From Capsulimonas corticalis (GTDB lineage Bacteria > Armatimonadota > Armatimonadia > Armatimonadales > Capsulimonadaceae), in NCBI RefSeq assembly GCF_003574315.2, contig NZ_AP025739.1:6820001-6884000 (forward strand): 64,000 bases of DNA, read 5' to 3'. Below, in pieces: positions 24,650-33,957 of the stretch; within the stretch, counting starts at the first letter, position 1; each line of letters starts with the position of its first letter. Below the pieces are notes generated by a model. It saw only the letters and a program-made list of their open reading frames with translations. It did no database searches and was not told the origin of the DNA. A program made the translations under genes and the position numbers.

Positions 24650-26404
24650 TTACGCCGTTTCTTCCACCAGCCGCGCAATGAAGTCGTCGAGCGGGATCGC
24701 GCCCAGGTCCGTGCCGCCGTGCAGGCGCACGGAGACGGTTCCGGCGGCGGCGTCGCGGTCGCCGACGACGAGCATGTACGGGATCTTCTGGACTTCGGAT
24801 TCGGCGACTTTCTTGCCGACCTTTTCGTTGCGCGCGTCGAGTTCGACGCGGAAACCCTTGGCTTTGAGCTTATCGACAACAGACTGGCCGTACTCTTTGT
24901 GGCGATCGACGATCGGCAGCACGACGGCCTGGACCGGCGCAAGCCACGTCGGGAAGACGCCGGCGTAGTGCTCGATCAGGAAGGCCACCATGCGCTCCAT
25001 CGTGCTGATGATGCCGCGATGGATCATGACCGGCTGGTGCTTGTGACCGTCCTCGCCCGTGTAGTCCAATCCGAACTGCTTGGGAAGGTGGCGGTCGACT
25101 TGCACCGTCGAGACCGTTTCTTCCTTGCCGAGCATGTTGCGCAGCTGGATGTCGATCTTCGGGCCGTAGAAGGCCGCCTCGCCCGCCGCTTCGTAGTACG
25201 GCAGGCCGAGGTCTTTGAAGACGTCGCGCAGCTCGCCCTCGGCGCGCTCCCACAGCTCGGGGTTATCGACATACTTCTCTTTGTCGTTTGGATCGTGCAG
25301 GCTCAGGCGATAGGTGTAATCCGTGATGCCCAGCTTGCGATACGCCGCCTCGACCATCAAAATACAGCCCTTGACCTCTTCGACCACTTGATCCTCGCGG
25401 CAGAAGATATGGGCGTCGTTGAGCGTCATGGCGCGAACGCGGGAAAGACCGCTGAGTTGTCCGGACTTCTCATATCGATACATCGTCCCGAGCTCCGCCA
25501 GGCGCACCGGCAGGTCCCGGTACGAATGCGGATCGTTCTGATAGATCATGATGTGGTGCGGGCAGTTCATCGGACGAAGCACGAACTCTTCGTTCTCGAT
25601 CTTCATGACCGGGAACATGCCGTCCTGATAGTGCTCCCAGTGCCCGGAGATCTTGTACAGATCGACCTTCGCCATCTGGGGCGTGTAGACGTGGCTGTAC
25701 CCCGAGGCCAACTCGACATCCACGATATGGCGCTCCAGCACGCGACGGATCGTGGCGCCCTTCGGCAGCCACAGCGGCAGGCCAGGTCCGATCGTTCCGT
25801 TGTTCGCGAACAGGCCGAGCTGCTTGCCCAGGACTTTGTGGTCGCGCCGCTTCGCCTCTTCGAGGCGAGCCAGATGCGCGTCCATCTCCTCCTGCGTGTC
25901 AAAAAGATAGCCGTAGATGCGCTGGAGCTGGTCGCGCTTCTCATCGCCGCGCCAATAGGCGCCGGCGACCGAAGCGAGCTTGAAGACGCCGATCTTGCCG
26001 GTGCTCTCGACATGCGGTCCGCGGCAGAGGTCCGTGAACGGTCCCTGCGTGTAGAACGAGATCGTCTCGCCCTCCGGAAGATCGTGGATCAGCTCCGCCT
26101 TAAACGGCTGGCCGCGCTCCTCTTCCCAGGCAATCGCCTCCTCGCGGGGCTTCTCACTGCGCACGAGCGGGAAGTTATCACGCTTGATCCGCTTCATCCG
26201 CGACGCGACTTCCACAAGATCCTCGGGCGTCAGCGTACGGGGCAGATCGAAATCGTAATAGAAGCCGTCCTCGATTGGCGGGCCGATCGCGAGCTTCGCA
26301 GTCGGAAACATCTCCACGACCGCCTGGGCCAGGACATGCGCGGCGGTGTGGCGCTGCTTCCAGATCTCATCATACTGCTCAGCGGGTTGCGAATTGTCAG
26401 CCAC
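24650..26404 (-). CDS. thrS: threonyl-tRNA synthetase without TGS domain
   Basis: A 584-residue class II synthetase charging tRNA-Thr. It begins directly with the editing domain (RHTAAHVLAQAVVEMFPTAK, GPPIEDGFYYDFD, and the C-x3-H motif CRGPHVES). The usual N-terminal TGS domain of about 60 residues is missing, as in some other bacterial ThrS. Motif 1 lies near LWLPKGATIRRVLERHI. Motif 2 carries zinc ligands in RPMNCPHHIMIY and HIFCRE. Motif 3 is HRGIISTMERMVAFLIEHY. The anticodon-binding domain ends the protein. It is monocistronic, with a terminator after it. Confidence 0.95.
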   Translation of the reverse strand: MADNSQPAEQYDEIWKQRHTAAHVLAQAVVEMFPTAKLAIGPPIEDGFYYDFDLPRTLTPEDLVEVASRMKRIKRDNFPLVRSEKPREEAIAWEEERGQPFKAELIHDLPEGETISFYTQGPFTDLCRGPHVESTGKIGVFKLASVAGAYWRGDEKRDQLQRIYGYLFDTQEEMDAHLARLEEAKRRDHKVLGKQLGLFANNGTIGPGLPLWLPKGATIRRVLERHIVDVELASGYSHVYTPQMAKVDLYKISGHWEHYQDGMFPVMKIENEEFVLRPMNCPHHIMIYQNDPHSYRDLPVRLAELGTMYRYEKSGQLSGLSRVRAMTLNDAHIFCREDQVVEEVKGCILMVEAAYRKLGITDYTYRLSLHDPNDKEKYVDNPELWERAEGELRDVFKDLGLPYYEAAGEAAFYGPKIDIQLRNMLGKEETVSTVQVDRHLPKQFGLDYTGEDGHKHQPVMIHRGIISTMERMVAFLIEHYAGVFPTWLAPVQAVVLPIVDRHKEYGQSVVDKLKAKGFRVELDARNEKVGKKVAESEVQKIPYMLVVGDRDAAAGTVSVRLHGGTDLGAIPLDDFIARLVEETA

Positions 26405-26570
26405 GTTGCTTTTCTCCTCTGCGAAAATGTTCTCTAGTATGACAGAAACCCGGTAATCTTGTCAAACTCAAACCTCTGCCGTCACCTGCGCTTATTCCAT
26501 GAAATTCCACCCGTGTCGCGTTGCCGGAGGTATAATATCGAAAATCGGAGCTGGAGAGGGTAACGCAGCA

Positions 26571-27173
26571 ATGAAGCGATCCGCGATTTTTTGTTCGGTC
26601 TTCACCCTGGTTCTGGCTCTCGCTCCCCCGGCTCCGCAGCCTCGCGCGTTCGGCGCTGCTCCATCGACAGGCAAGGCGCAGATTCTGCTTCAGGATCTGG
26701 AGGGGCGCGCGGCTCCGGCGTTTGATGACGCCGCGCGCGTCGCTTCGGTGTATTTTTTCATCATCCACGACTGCCCTATCTGCAACACTTACGCCCCGGA
26801 GATCAACCGTATCTCTCAAGATTACCAGACATCGGGCATCGCGTTCCATATTGTTTATGTGGAAAACGACCTCTCGCGGGCCGAGGCGAAGAAGCACGCC
26901 CTGGAGCGCCGGTTTACGTGCCCCGTACTGCTGGATCCGCAGCGCCGGTTGGTCAAGTTCACCGGCGCCGTGACGGCCCCGGAGGCGGTGGTTCTTTCGC
27001 CGGACCGGAAAGTTTTGTACCGAGGCCGAATCGACAATCGCATGCTGGGATGGAGCGTCATGCATATGCCCAATGTCCACGATCTGCGGGACGCGCTGAC
27101 GGCGATACAAAATGGGCAGGCGGCGGCGCGGCCTTGGAAGCCTCCAGTCGGCTGCGCGATCTCCACGCCATGA
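26571..27173 (+). CDS. secreted redoxin (thioredoxin-fold) protein
   Basis: A 200-residue exported protein. The signal peptide is basic then hydrophobic (RSAIFCSVFTLVLALAP) and ends near AFGAAPS. The domain is an AhpC/TSA-like thioredoxin fold with the C-x-x-C motif HDCPICNTYAPEINRIS. FHIVYVENDLS follows, then the cis-Pro region TCPVLLDPQRRLVKFTGAVTAPEAVVL. It probably works in the periplasm as a disulfide reductase or heme/metal delivery factor. A perfect TATAAT lies at 26531-26536. The cytochrome c gene follows with a 4-base overlap, and this redoxin-cytochrome pairing is frequent in Planctomycetes-type genomes. Confidence 0.85.
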   Translation: MKRSAIFCSVFTLVLALAPPAPQPRAFGAAPSTGKAQILLQDLEGRAAPAFDDAARVASVYFFIIHDCPICNTYAPEINRISQDYQTSGIAFHIVYVENDLSRAEAKKHALERRFTCPVLLDPQRRLVKFTGAVTAPEAVVLSPDRKVLYRGRIDNRMLGWSVMHMPNVHDLRDALTAIQNGQAAARPWKPPVGCAISTP

Positions 27174-28558
27174 GCGACGCCCTGTCTTCCCGCTCGATGT
27201 TCTATCCGATGTCGGCGACGGTCGTTCTGATCGCGAGTATCTTTGCGCTCACGACGCGGACGGCGCCGGTCCATTCGGCTCCGCCCATTCACGCGAGCCG
27301 CGCGGTGGCCGACGCGTCGCCCAATTACACGCGCGATATCGCGCCGATTCTCCTTCACTCCTGCGCCTCCTGCCACCGTCCCGGCGCTTCGGCGCCGTTT
27401 TCACTGCTCACGCCTCATGACGCGCAAAAGCGGGCGGCGCAGATCGCGGAGCTCACGCGAATCCGTTATATGCCGCCATGGCTGCCGGAGCCGGGCCATG
27501 GCGACTTTGCCGGCGACCGGCGCCTGACCGACGCGCAAATTCGCAAAATCGCGGACTGGGTCAAAGCGGGCGCTCCCGAAGGTCCCCGATCGCTCACCCC
27601 TACCCCTCCGTCCCCCAAAGACTGGCCGCTCGGTCCGCCGGACCTGATCGTGCGTATGGCCCAGCCGTTTTCATTCGGCGCCGCCGATGAGGCGCAGTGC
27701 CGCAGTTTTCTGCTGCCCAAACGGCTCACCCAGGATCGATATCTCAGGGCCGTGGATTTTCGAACCGGCGCGCCCGGCGTCGTGCGCCACGCCTCTCTGT
27801 TTATTGACGGCTCGGACAAGGCGCGCAGGCTCCAGCAGCAAAGCGGCGCGGTCGGATGGACGGACTTTTCGGGAAGCGCCGGGCCGGAGCGGCGCCGGAT
27901 TGGGGAGTGGGCGGTCGGGCGTGAACCCAGTCGATTTCCGAAAGGGACCGCCGCGCTGCTGAAGCGGAAGGACGATCTGGTATTGCAGCTTCGTTTTCAG
28001 CCGGACGGGCGGCAAGTGCAGGAACGTTCGGAAATCGCGCTGTACTTTGCCTCCTCTCCAGCGGACGCTCCCGAATCGGTCGCGCTCGGAAACGCCTGGG
28101 TCAATTTGCGCCCGAACGAAGTCGCCGCCGTCACCGACTCGTTCACCCTGCCGGTCGCGGCGCGGATCCACGCCGTCAGTCCGCACGCGGAGATGATGTG
28201 CCGCTCCATCACGGCGGATGCGACTTTGCCCACAGGCGCCGTCACGCCGCTGCTGTCAATCCCGCAGTTCAACCTGGACTGGGCGGAGCCGCTGCGATAC
28301 CGGTCGCCGGTGGATCTGCCGGCGGGGACACGGATCACGGTGACGCTGAAGTACGACAACTCCGCCGGAAATCCCCGGAATGCGGAGGGCGTTCCCATGG
28401 TCGCCGCGCCGGGATTCGGCTGCACCGACGAATTCGCGGGGGTTGAGTTTCAGATCACGGCCGCCCAGCCGCGCGACGCCTCCGCTCTCTCCAAGGTCTT
28501 AGCCGCCAGGGGCGCCACATACGTCATCAAATCCTCAGGCGCAACCGGCCACGGATAA
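27170..28558 (+). CDS. secreted c-type cytochrome fused to a copper-monooxygenase-like domain
   Basis: A 462-residue exported protein. After the signal/anchor (MFYPMSATVVLIASIFALTT) comes a cytochrome c domain with the heme motif CASCH and a candidate axial Met in YMPPWLPEPG. The remaining 300 residues resemble the type II copper ascorbate-dependent monooxygenase fold. VVRHASLFIDG stands at the usual His-His site and SPHAEMMCRSI at the second-copper region. Key histidines are partly replaced, so catalysis is uncertain. Start ATG at 27170 overlaps the redoxin stop (ATGA). The two form an operon and probably act together in the periplasm. Confidence 0.8.
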   Translation: MSDALSSRSMFYPMSATVVLIASIFALTTRTAPVHSAPPIHASRAVADASPNYTRDIAPILLHSCASCHRPGASAPFSLLTPHDAQKRAAQIAELTRIRYMPPWLPEPGHGDFAGDRRLTDAQIRKIADWVKAGAPEGPRSLTPTPPSPKDWPLGPPDLIVRMAQPFSFGAADEAQCRSFLLPKRLTQDRYLRAVDFRTGAPGVVRHASLFIDGSDKARRLQQQSGAVGWTDFSGSAGPERRRIGEWAVGREPSRFPKGTAALLKRKDDLVLQLRFQPDGRQVQERSEIALYFASSPADAPESVALGNAWVNLRPNEVAAVTDSFTLPVAARIHAVSPHAEMMCRSITADATLPTGAVTPLLSIPQFNLDWAEPLRYRSPVDLPAGTRITVTLKYDNSAGNPRNAEGVPMVAAPGFGCTDEFAGVEFQITAAQPRDASALSKVLAARGATYVIKSSGATGHG

Positions 28559-28682
28559 CGCGACGCCATCGCGGCTCCGATAAGCGACATATTTCCGAAA
28601 TACCCCCAACTCAAAATTCGCGGTTTCATCCACCTTCATTTGGGGAATGACTACCAGGGTTTTGGACCCAGAAATTTTCCTC

Positions 28683-29813
28683 ATGGCTTCTATTTGGTCC
28701 CAAAAATGCAATAATAGCGGGAGACGGCTCTCCACGGCCCTCGCCATTTCTCTTCTGTGCGCCGGGACATTCCCATTATGTGTCTCAAACGGCGCCGCCG
28801 TTCCCACATCGAACGCACCCTCCTATTCCATCACGGATTTGGGTGGCCTTGCGGATGTCGCGGACGAAGCGACGGTCAGTCTTAACAATGCGGGCGACGT
28901 GTCGCTGGATATCGTGTCGGGCCAGCATGTCCATGCGGCGCTTTGGAGCCATGGGCGGCTGAGGGATTTGGGAGACGCTCCAGGCTACCCGAACGGCGTC
29001 CCCCACGCTTTGAACGGTCACAACACGGTTGTGGGCTGGACCAATACCAGCGACAATCCCGTGGACAGCATGGCGGCCACGCGGGCGTTTGTGAATGACG
29101 GACACGGAATGCGCGTGCTGGGAACGCTGGGCGGACGCGACAGCCGGGCCCTCGGCGTCAATGACTCCGGACGGATCGTCGGCGTGTCGAATCTCGACGA
29201 TCGGACGCGGCACGCATTCGTCTCTGACGGTGGCGGCGCGCTCAAGGACCTGGGCGCGCTGCCCGGCGGGCGCTTCAGCGCCGCCTACGCCGTCAACGCG
29301 GCGGGCGACGCGGCCGGAGTGGCGGATACTCCCGGGCAGATCAGTCACCCTGTTTGCTGGCGCAAGGGCAAGATCCACGATCTTGGGACGCTGCCCGGAG
29401 GCGATTCCGGATGCGCGCTCGCGATCAATGCGCGCGGCGACGCCGCAGGATATTCCGAGACGAAGGACGGCGTCCATGCATTTCTCTACAGCCGTGGCCG
29501 CATGCGAAATCTGGGCGTCCTCAAATTCGATCCGAGCGCCGCGAACGGTCTCAACGACAGCGACGACGTCGTCGGAACCTCAAACGTTTCGGCGAGCGCG
29601 CGTCACGCGTTCCTCTGGCGCAAAGGCCGGATGGATGATCTCAACGACTTAATCGCCCAAAACACCGGATGGACTCTCACCGCAGGATGCGCTATCAACA
29701 ACGCCGGACAAATCGTCTGCATCGCGGGCAAACGGGGCGAGCCAAGCCATGCGCTGCTGCTGACCCCGATCGCCAGCCCGCGTTCCCTCCCAGTCCGCCA
29801 AGGTAAGGAATAA
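28683..29813 (+). CDS. secreted HAF-repeat protein
   Basis: A 376-residue exported protein made of HAF repeats. Each unit of 40-50 residues contains an H-A-F (or H-A-x) triplet and a conserved NxxGDxxG or NDxGRxxG turn, for example GVNDSGRIVGVS with HAFVSDGGGALKDLG, and INARGDAAGYS with HAFLYSRGRMRNLG. These predict a beta-propeller-like extracellular structure of unknown function. The start at 28683 places a signal peptide (LSTALAISLLCAGTFPLC) after a short basic stretch; an ATG at 28647 is also in frame. The next gene follows by 4 bp, so the two are co-transcribed. Confidence 0.8.
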   Translation: MASIWSQKCNNSGRRLSTALAISLLCAGTFPLCVSNGAAVPTSNAPSYSITDLGGLADVADEATVSLNNAGDVSLDIVSGQHVHAALWSHGRLRDLGDAPGYPNGVPHALNGHNTVVGWTNTSDNPVDSMAATRAFVNDGHGMRVLGTLGGRDSRALGVNDSGRIVGVSNLDDRTRHAFVSDGGGALKDLGALPGGRFSAAYAVNAAGDAAGVADTPGQISHPVCWRKGKIHDLGTLPGGDSGCALAINARGDAAGYSETKDGVHAFLYSRGRMRNLGVLKFDPSAANGLNDSDDVVGTSNVSASARHAFLWRKGRMDDLNDLIAQNTGWTLTAGCAINNAGQIVCIAGKRGEPSHALLLTPIASPRSLPVRQGKE

Positions 29814-29817
29814 CTTT

Positions 29818-31917
29818 ATGCCGCGCAAACCCACCACAAAGCCGTTCCGTTTCCGGATAACCGCCGCGATCCCAGCCCTGCTCGCGATTCCCGCCCTACT
29901 GACGGCGTCCGCGCCAAGCTGGAGTCAGGTCTCGGTGCTGACCCACCACAACGACAACTCGCGCACCGGCGCCAACCTGAGCGAGACGACGCTCAACACA
30001 ACCAATGTCAACGCCAATACGTTCGGCAAGCTCTTCACGCGCAGCGTCGACGGGCAGATCTACGCGCAGCCCCTCTACGTCCCGAATGTCGCCGTCCCCG
30101 GACAGGGAACGCACAATATCGTCTTTGTCGCCACGATGCACGACAGCGTCTACGCCTTCGATGCGGACAGCCCCACCGCGTCGGCGCCGCTCTGGCAAGT
30201 CTCCCTGGGAACGCCAAGGCCGTCCGGGTTCAACACGCGTTACGGCGCGTACGCCGATATCCGCGTCGAAATCGGCGTGCTGGCGACACCCGTGATCGAT
30301 CCGGCGACGAATACGATCTATATCGCCGCCTACACGCAGGACAGCTCCACGGGCCCATACCATTGGAAGCTGCATGCGCTGGACATCGCGACCGGCGCGG
30401 AGAAGCTCGGCGGCCCCATTGAGATCGCGGCCAGCGTCCCCGGCGCGGGCGACGGGAGCGTGGGAGGCGTGGTCACATTCAATCCGACGCTGCAAAACCT
30501 GCGACCGGCGCTGACACTTTCGGGCGGCGTGGTGTACGTGGCGTCCGCGTCCTTCGCGGATACGAACCCCTACCACGGTTGGGTCATCGGCTACAACGCC
30601 TCCAACCTCACGCGGGCCAGCGTCTTCAACACGACGCCCAACGGCGACGAGGGCGGCTTATGGATGGCGGGCGAAGGGCTGACCGAAGACGCCTCCGGCA
30701 ACTTGTACTGCTTGACGGGAAACGGCGCGGATACGGCCAAGAGCGGCGGCGACGGATACGGGGAATCGTTCGTCAAACTCAGCCATGCGCTGGCGCCGCT
30801 GGATTTCTTCATGCCCTCCAACGCGGACTCGCTCAACGCCGGCGACACGGATCTTGGCGCGTCCGGCGTCCTTGGGATCCCCGGCTCCAACCTCATCATC
30901 AGCGGCGGCAAGCAGGGCATCCTGTACCTGCTCAACACCAACAACATGGGGCATTTCAACTCCGGGGGCGATAATGTCGTCCAGGAATGGCAGGCGATCA
31001 ACACTTCGCAATCCGGCTCCCACCACGTGCATGGAAACCCGATCTATTACGTCGGTCCGGGCGGCGCCCATATCTACGTCTGGGGCGAGAACGATTACCT
31101 GCGCGCGTTCGCGTTCAACGGCGCCACATTCAACACCACCGCGTCCTCCAAGAGCACGATGCTGGCGCCGCAGATCAACTCCGGAATGCCGGGCGGCTTC
31201 CTCTCGATCTCCGCGAACGGGACCGCCGCCGGCACGGGCATCGTCTGGGCGTCCACGCCTTATAACGGCGACGCGCAGCATAACACGGTGACGGGGATCC
31301 TCCGAGCGTTCGACGCCAGCGATCTGAGCAAGGAGCTCTGGGACAGCAACCAGAACTCCGCGCGGGACGCCATCGGCAATCTCGCCAAATATACGCCCCC
31401 AACCGTGGCGAACGGCAAGGTCTACGCCGCCACCTTCTCGAATGTCCTCGCGGTGTACGGCCTGATCCCCGCCGGCTCCAGCCCCATCGTCAGCGGCCAC
31501 ACCTACCGGTTCGTCAACAAGTCCAGCGGCCTCGTGCTCGACGTGACCGGCGCCGCGACCACCACCACCCCGCTGGAGCAATGGGGCGCCAACGGCGGGA
31601 CAAACCAGGTCTGGCTCGCCACCGCGCTCACCGGCGGATATTGGAAGTTTACGAGCGTCAAGAGCGGGCTGGCGGTCGACGTGAAGGGGCAGAGCACGGC
31701 GTCCGGCGCGACCGTCCAGCAATACGCCTGGAACGGCGGCAACAACCAGCAATGGAGCGTCGCCGCCGTCGGCGATGGGACCTACAAAGTCGTCAACCGC
31801 AACAGCGGCCTGCTGCTCGACGACACCAACGCCTCGCCCAGCCCCGGCAGCCCCATCATCCAGAAAACAGACAACAGCGGCGCCGACGAACACTGGACCT
31901 TCCAGTTCGTGCAGTAA
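29818..31917 (+). CDS. secreted PQQ-like beta-propeller protein with ricin-B lectin domain
   Basis: A 699-residue exported protein. A signal peptide ends near SAPSWSQ. Residues about 40-550 hold propeller blades with PQQ-like motifs (NIVFVATMHDSVYAFDADS, GILYLLNTNN, KVYAATFSNVLAVYGL), a fold found in quinoprotein-like and purely structural proteins. The last 140 residues are a ricin-type beta-trefoil with three QxW-type repeats (NGGTNQVWLA, GGNNQQWSV, DEHWTFQF), which normally bind galactosides or other glycans. AAGGAAT stands before the ATG. It is likely a cell-surface or secreted glycan-binding protein. No enzymatic signature is certain. Confidence 0.88.
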   Translation: MPRKPTTKPFRFRITAAIPALLAIPALLTASAPSWSQVSVLTHHNDNSRTGANLSETTLNTTNVNANTFGKLFTRSVDGQIYAQPLYVPNVAVPGQGTHNIVFVATMHDSVYAFDADSPTASAPLWQVSLGTPRPSGFNTRYGAYADIRVEIGVLATPVIDPATNTIYIAAYTQDSSTGPYHWKLHALDIATGAEKLGGPIEIAASVPGAGDGSVGGVVTFNPTLQNLRPALTLSGGVVYVASASFADTNPYHGWVIGYNASNLTRASVFNTTPNGDEGGLWMAGEGLTEDASGNLYCLTGNGADTAKSGGDGYGESFVKLSHALAPLDFFMPSNADSLNAGDTDLGASGVLGIPGSNLIISGGKQGILYLLNTNNMGHFNSGGDNVVQEWQAINTSQSGSHHVHGNPIYYVGPGGAHIYVWGENDYLRAFAFNGATFNTTASSKSTMLAPQINSGMPGGFLSISANGTAAGTGIVWASTPYNGDAQHNTVTGILRAFDASDLSKELWDSNQNSARDAIGNLAKYTPPTVANGKVYAATFSNVLAVYGLIPAGSSPIVSGHTYRFVNKSSGLVLDVTGAATTTTPLEQWGANGGTNQVWLATALTGGYWKFTSVKSGLAVDVKGQSTASGATVQQYAWNGGNNQQWSVAAVGDGTYKVVNRNSGLLLDDTNASPSPGSPIIQKTDNSGADEHWTFQFVQ

Positions 31918-31971
31918 AGCCGCCATTTCCGCCCGCCGCCCCTTCTCAAGGGCGGCGGGCAAGGGCGGCTT
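31917..31971. terminator. large nested hairpin between convergent genes
   Basis: The outer stem AAGCCGCC / GGCGGCTT encloses GCCCGCCGCCC / GGGCGGCGGGC with an 8-nt loop. It lies directly after the ricin-domain gene's stop and 25 bp from the selO stop. There is no T run on either side, so termination is less certain. Confidence 0.55.
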
Positions 31972-31995
31972 CCCTTGGGATCCTCTCCGGCCCCA

Positions 31996-33474
31996 TTATG
32001 TCCCGCAGAACGTCTGATACACACGCTCAGAGTCTTGCGGCGGGTCCGCATAATGCGTAAAGGCCGGCTGATCTTCGAACGGGTTCGCCAGAACGGTCAG
32101 CAGTTCCTCGAACAGGCCGAAGTCGTTCTCCTCCACGGCCGCCTGGATGACTGCTTCCACGCGATGGTTCCTTGGAATGAAGGCCGGGTTCACCGACTGC
32201 ATCGCCGCGCGACGCGCGACGGCGTCCATTGGCTCCTGGGCCAGACGCTCTCGCCACCGAGCCGCCCACGCGTGGAAAGCCGAGGGGTCGGTAAAGAGAG
32301 CCGACACGCCCGAATCGCTATCTGAGTCCAGCGCGGCGTCGCTGAGACGGCGGAACGTGAGCGTGAAGTCGGCGCCGTTCGCCTCCATGGCGTCCAGCAG
32401 ATCGCGGCCGAGATCGGCGTCCCCTTCACGCACCGTCAAAAGACCCAGCTTGCGCCGCAATCCCGACTCGTACGCGTCCTCGAACGACGACGCGTACCCG
32501 CCAAGCGCTTCCATCGCCTCCGCGACGGCCGCATCCTCATCCTCGGACAGGAGCGGAAGGAGACACTCGGCAAGCCTCGTCAAGTTCCAGTGGCCAATGG
32601 CGGGCTGGTTCCGGTAGGCGTAGCGCCCCTGGACATCGATCGCGCTGAACGCCGCCTCCGGATCGTACCGATCAAGAAAAGCGCATGGGCCGTAATCGAT
32701 CGTTTCTCCGGATACGGACATGTTGTCCGTGTTCATAACCCCATGAATGAATCCAATATTCAGCCACCGCGCGATGAGCCTCGCCTGCGCCCCGATCACC
32801 GAATCGAGCAGCACGCGGTAAGGCCGCTCGGCCTGGTCCGCTTCGGGGTAGTGACGGGCAATGACGTAGTCCGCGAGCAGGCGCGTTCCCTCCACGTCGC
32901 CGTGGCGCGCAAAGAATTCAAACGTTCCGACGCGGATATGACTGGAAGCCACACGCGTCAGCACGGCTCCGGGGAGTATGGTTTCCCGCCTCACCCATTC
33001 TCCTGTCGTCACTGCGGCGAGCGAGCGCGTGGTGGGAACGCCCAGCGCCGCCATCGCCTCGCTGACGATGTATTCGCGCAGAACCGGTCCCAGCGCAGCC
33101 CTTCCATCGCCTCGGCGTGAGAAGGGAGTGGGGCCGGCGCCTTTCAGCTGAATGTCACGCCGCGCGCCGTCCTGGTCGACGACCTCGCCAAGCAGGATTG
33201 CGCGCCCATCTCCAAGCTGTGGGACGAATCCGCCAAACTGGTGCCCCGCATACGCCATGGCGATGGGCTCGGCGGTCTCGGAGACACGCCTGCCTGAAAG
33301 CACTTCCACCCCCTCCTCACTGGTGAGCCAGTCAGGATCAAGGCCAAGGCGCAACGCGAGAGACGTATTCACCCGGATCAGCCGCGGCGCGGCGACCGGG
33401 GTCGGAGCGGTGCGCGTGAAGAACCGCTCCGGCAGCCGCGAGTAGGTGTTGTCGAAAGGAAATTGGACAGTCAA
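31996..33474 (-). CDS. selO: protein adenylyltransferase SelO
   Basis: A 492-residue pseudokinase-fold enzyme that transfers AMP to Ser/Thr/Tyr of redox proteins. Markers are AGHQFGGFVPQLGDGRAILLGE, KGAGPTPFSRRGDGRA, REYIVSEAMAALGVPTTRSL, the catalytic-loop region GFIHGVMNTDNMS and IDYGPCAFLD, and NPAFIPRNHRVEAVI. The chain ends YQTFCGT, the C-terminal redox cysteine site where animal homologues place selenocysteine. Length is standard. It is monocistronic and convergent with the ricin-domain gene. It is related to oxidative stress defence in other bacteria. Confidence 0.95.
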   Translation of the reverse strand: MTVQFPFDNTYSRLPERFFTRTAPTPVAAPRLIRVNTSLALRLGLDPDWLTSEEGVEVLSGRRVSETAEPIAMAYAGHQFGGFVPQLGDGRAILLGEVVDQDGARRDIQLKGAGPTPFSRRGDGRAALGPVLREYIVSEAMAALGVPTTRSLAAVTTGEWVRRETILPGAVLTRVASSHIRVGTFEFFARHGDVEGTRLLADYVIARHYPEADQAERPYRVLLDSVIGAQARLIARWLNIGFIHGVMNTDNMSVSGETIDYGPCAFLDRYDPEAAFSAIDVQGRYAYRNQPAIGHWNLTRLAECLLPLLSEDEDAAVAEAMEALGGYASSFEDAYESGLRRKLGLLTVREGDADLGRDLLDAMEANGADFTLTFRRLSDAALDSDSDSGVSALFTDPSAFHAWAARWRERLAQEPMDAVARRAAMQSVNPAFIPRNHRVEAVIQAAVEENDFGLFEELLTVLANPFEDQPAFTHYADPPQDSERVYQTFCGT

Positions 33475-33591
33475 TTGGGTCTTCCATTATTCCGAAGATT
33501 TCTATTGGTAGGATACCTGACTTCCGGGGCCGCAAAACACCCACAAAGCGTCTCAAGAAGATTCAAGGCGCTCAAGCCGGCAATTAACGAC

Positions 33592-33620
33592 TTGCCGGGA
33601 TTGGTGATCCGTGCTACAAT
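33592..33620 (+). promoter_or_regulatory. promoter upstream of a possible structured RNA and DUF1330
   Basis: TTGCCG (33592-33597), a 17-bp spacer and TACAAT (33615-33620). The next supported coding gene on this strand begins at 33958, so the transcript has about 330 nt before it. Confidence 0.6.
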
Positions 33621-33627
33621 AGAGAAG

Positions 33628-33842
33628 TCCCTGCGGTTCGCGTGACGTCGGCATGGTTTTGAGCCGACGCGCATACTTTATGGGTGACGTTATAGGCGTG
33701 GACAAGTGGCAGCCCGCTGTCTCGGCCAGGATCAGCTTCGGCTCGTCCTGGCGATCCGGGAATCGCGTAAGCCCGCCGGCGAAACCCAGCCCGTTAAACG
33801 ACGGGTTCAAAAACCTGCTTGGCGCACGGCTCTCGCGGGGAT
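33628..33842 (+). ncRNA. possible structured RNA, 6S-like layout
   Basis: The stretch starts at the predicted transcription start and holds no convincing gene. It can fold into one long interrupted hairpin. The closing stem is TCCCTGCG (33628-33635) with CGCGGGGA. Next GAGCCG..GCGC pairs with GCGC.CGGCTC. The apex is GCCAGGA-TCAGC-TTCG-GCTCG-TCCTGGC. A roughly 215-nt single rod with a large one-sided bulge recalls 6S RNA, which binds RNA polymerase. Conserved primary sequence for 6S was not recognised, and no T-rich terminator follows. It may instead be a leader of the DUF1330 gene. Folding was done by eye only. Confidence 0.3.
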
Positions 33843-33957
33843 CCTCCTTCACATTTACAATCCTGGACGGTCAGGCGCGCAGCCAGCTCAGTCGATCATC
33901 CACACAGTCGGGCGACTGGATCTGCAGGCAAGAAATGGTCAGTGAATAAAGAAATAT

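Noticed and set aside
24719-26437. Plus-strand open frame of 572 codons over thrS
   Set aside because: It lies opposite a complete ThrS with all motifs and has no recognisable domain or start site.
33653-33949. 98-codon plus-strand frame upstream of DUF1330
   Set aside because: No ribosome site, composition unlike the neighbouring proteins, and it coincides with the possible structured RNA.
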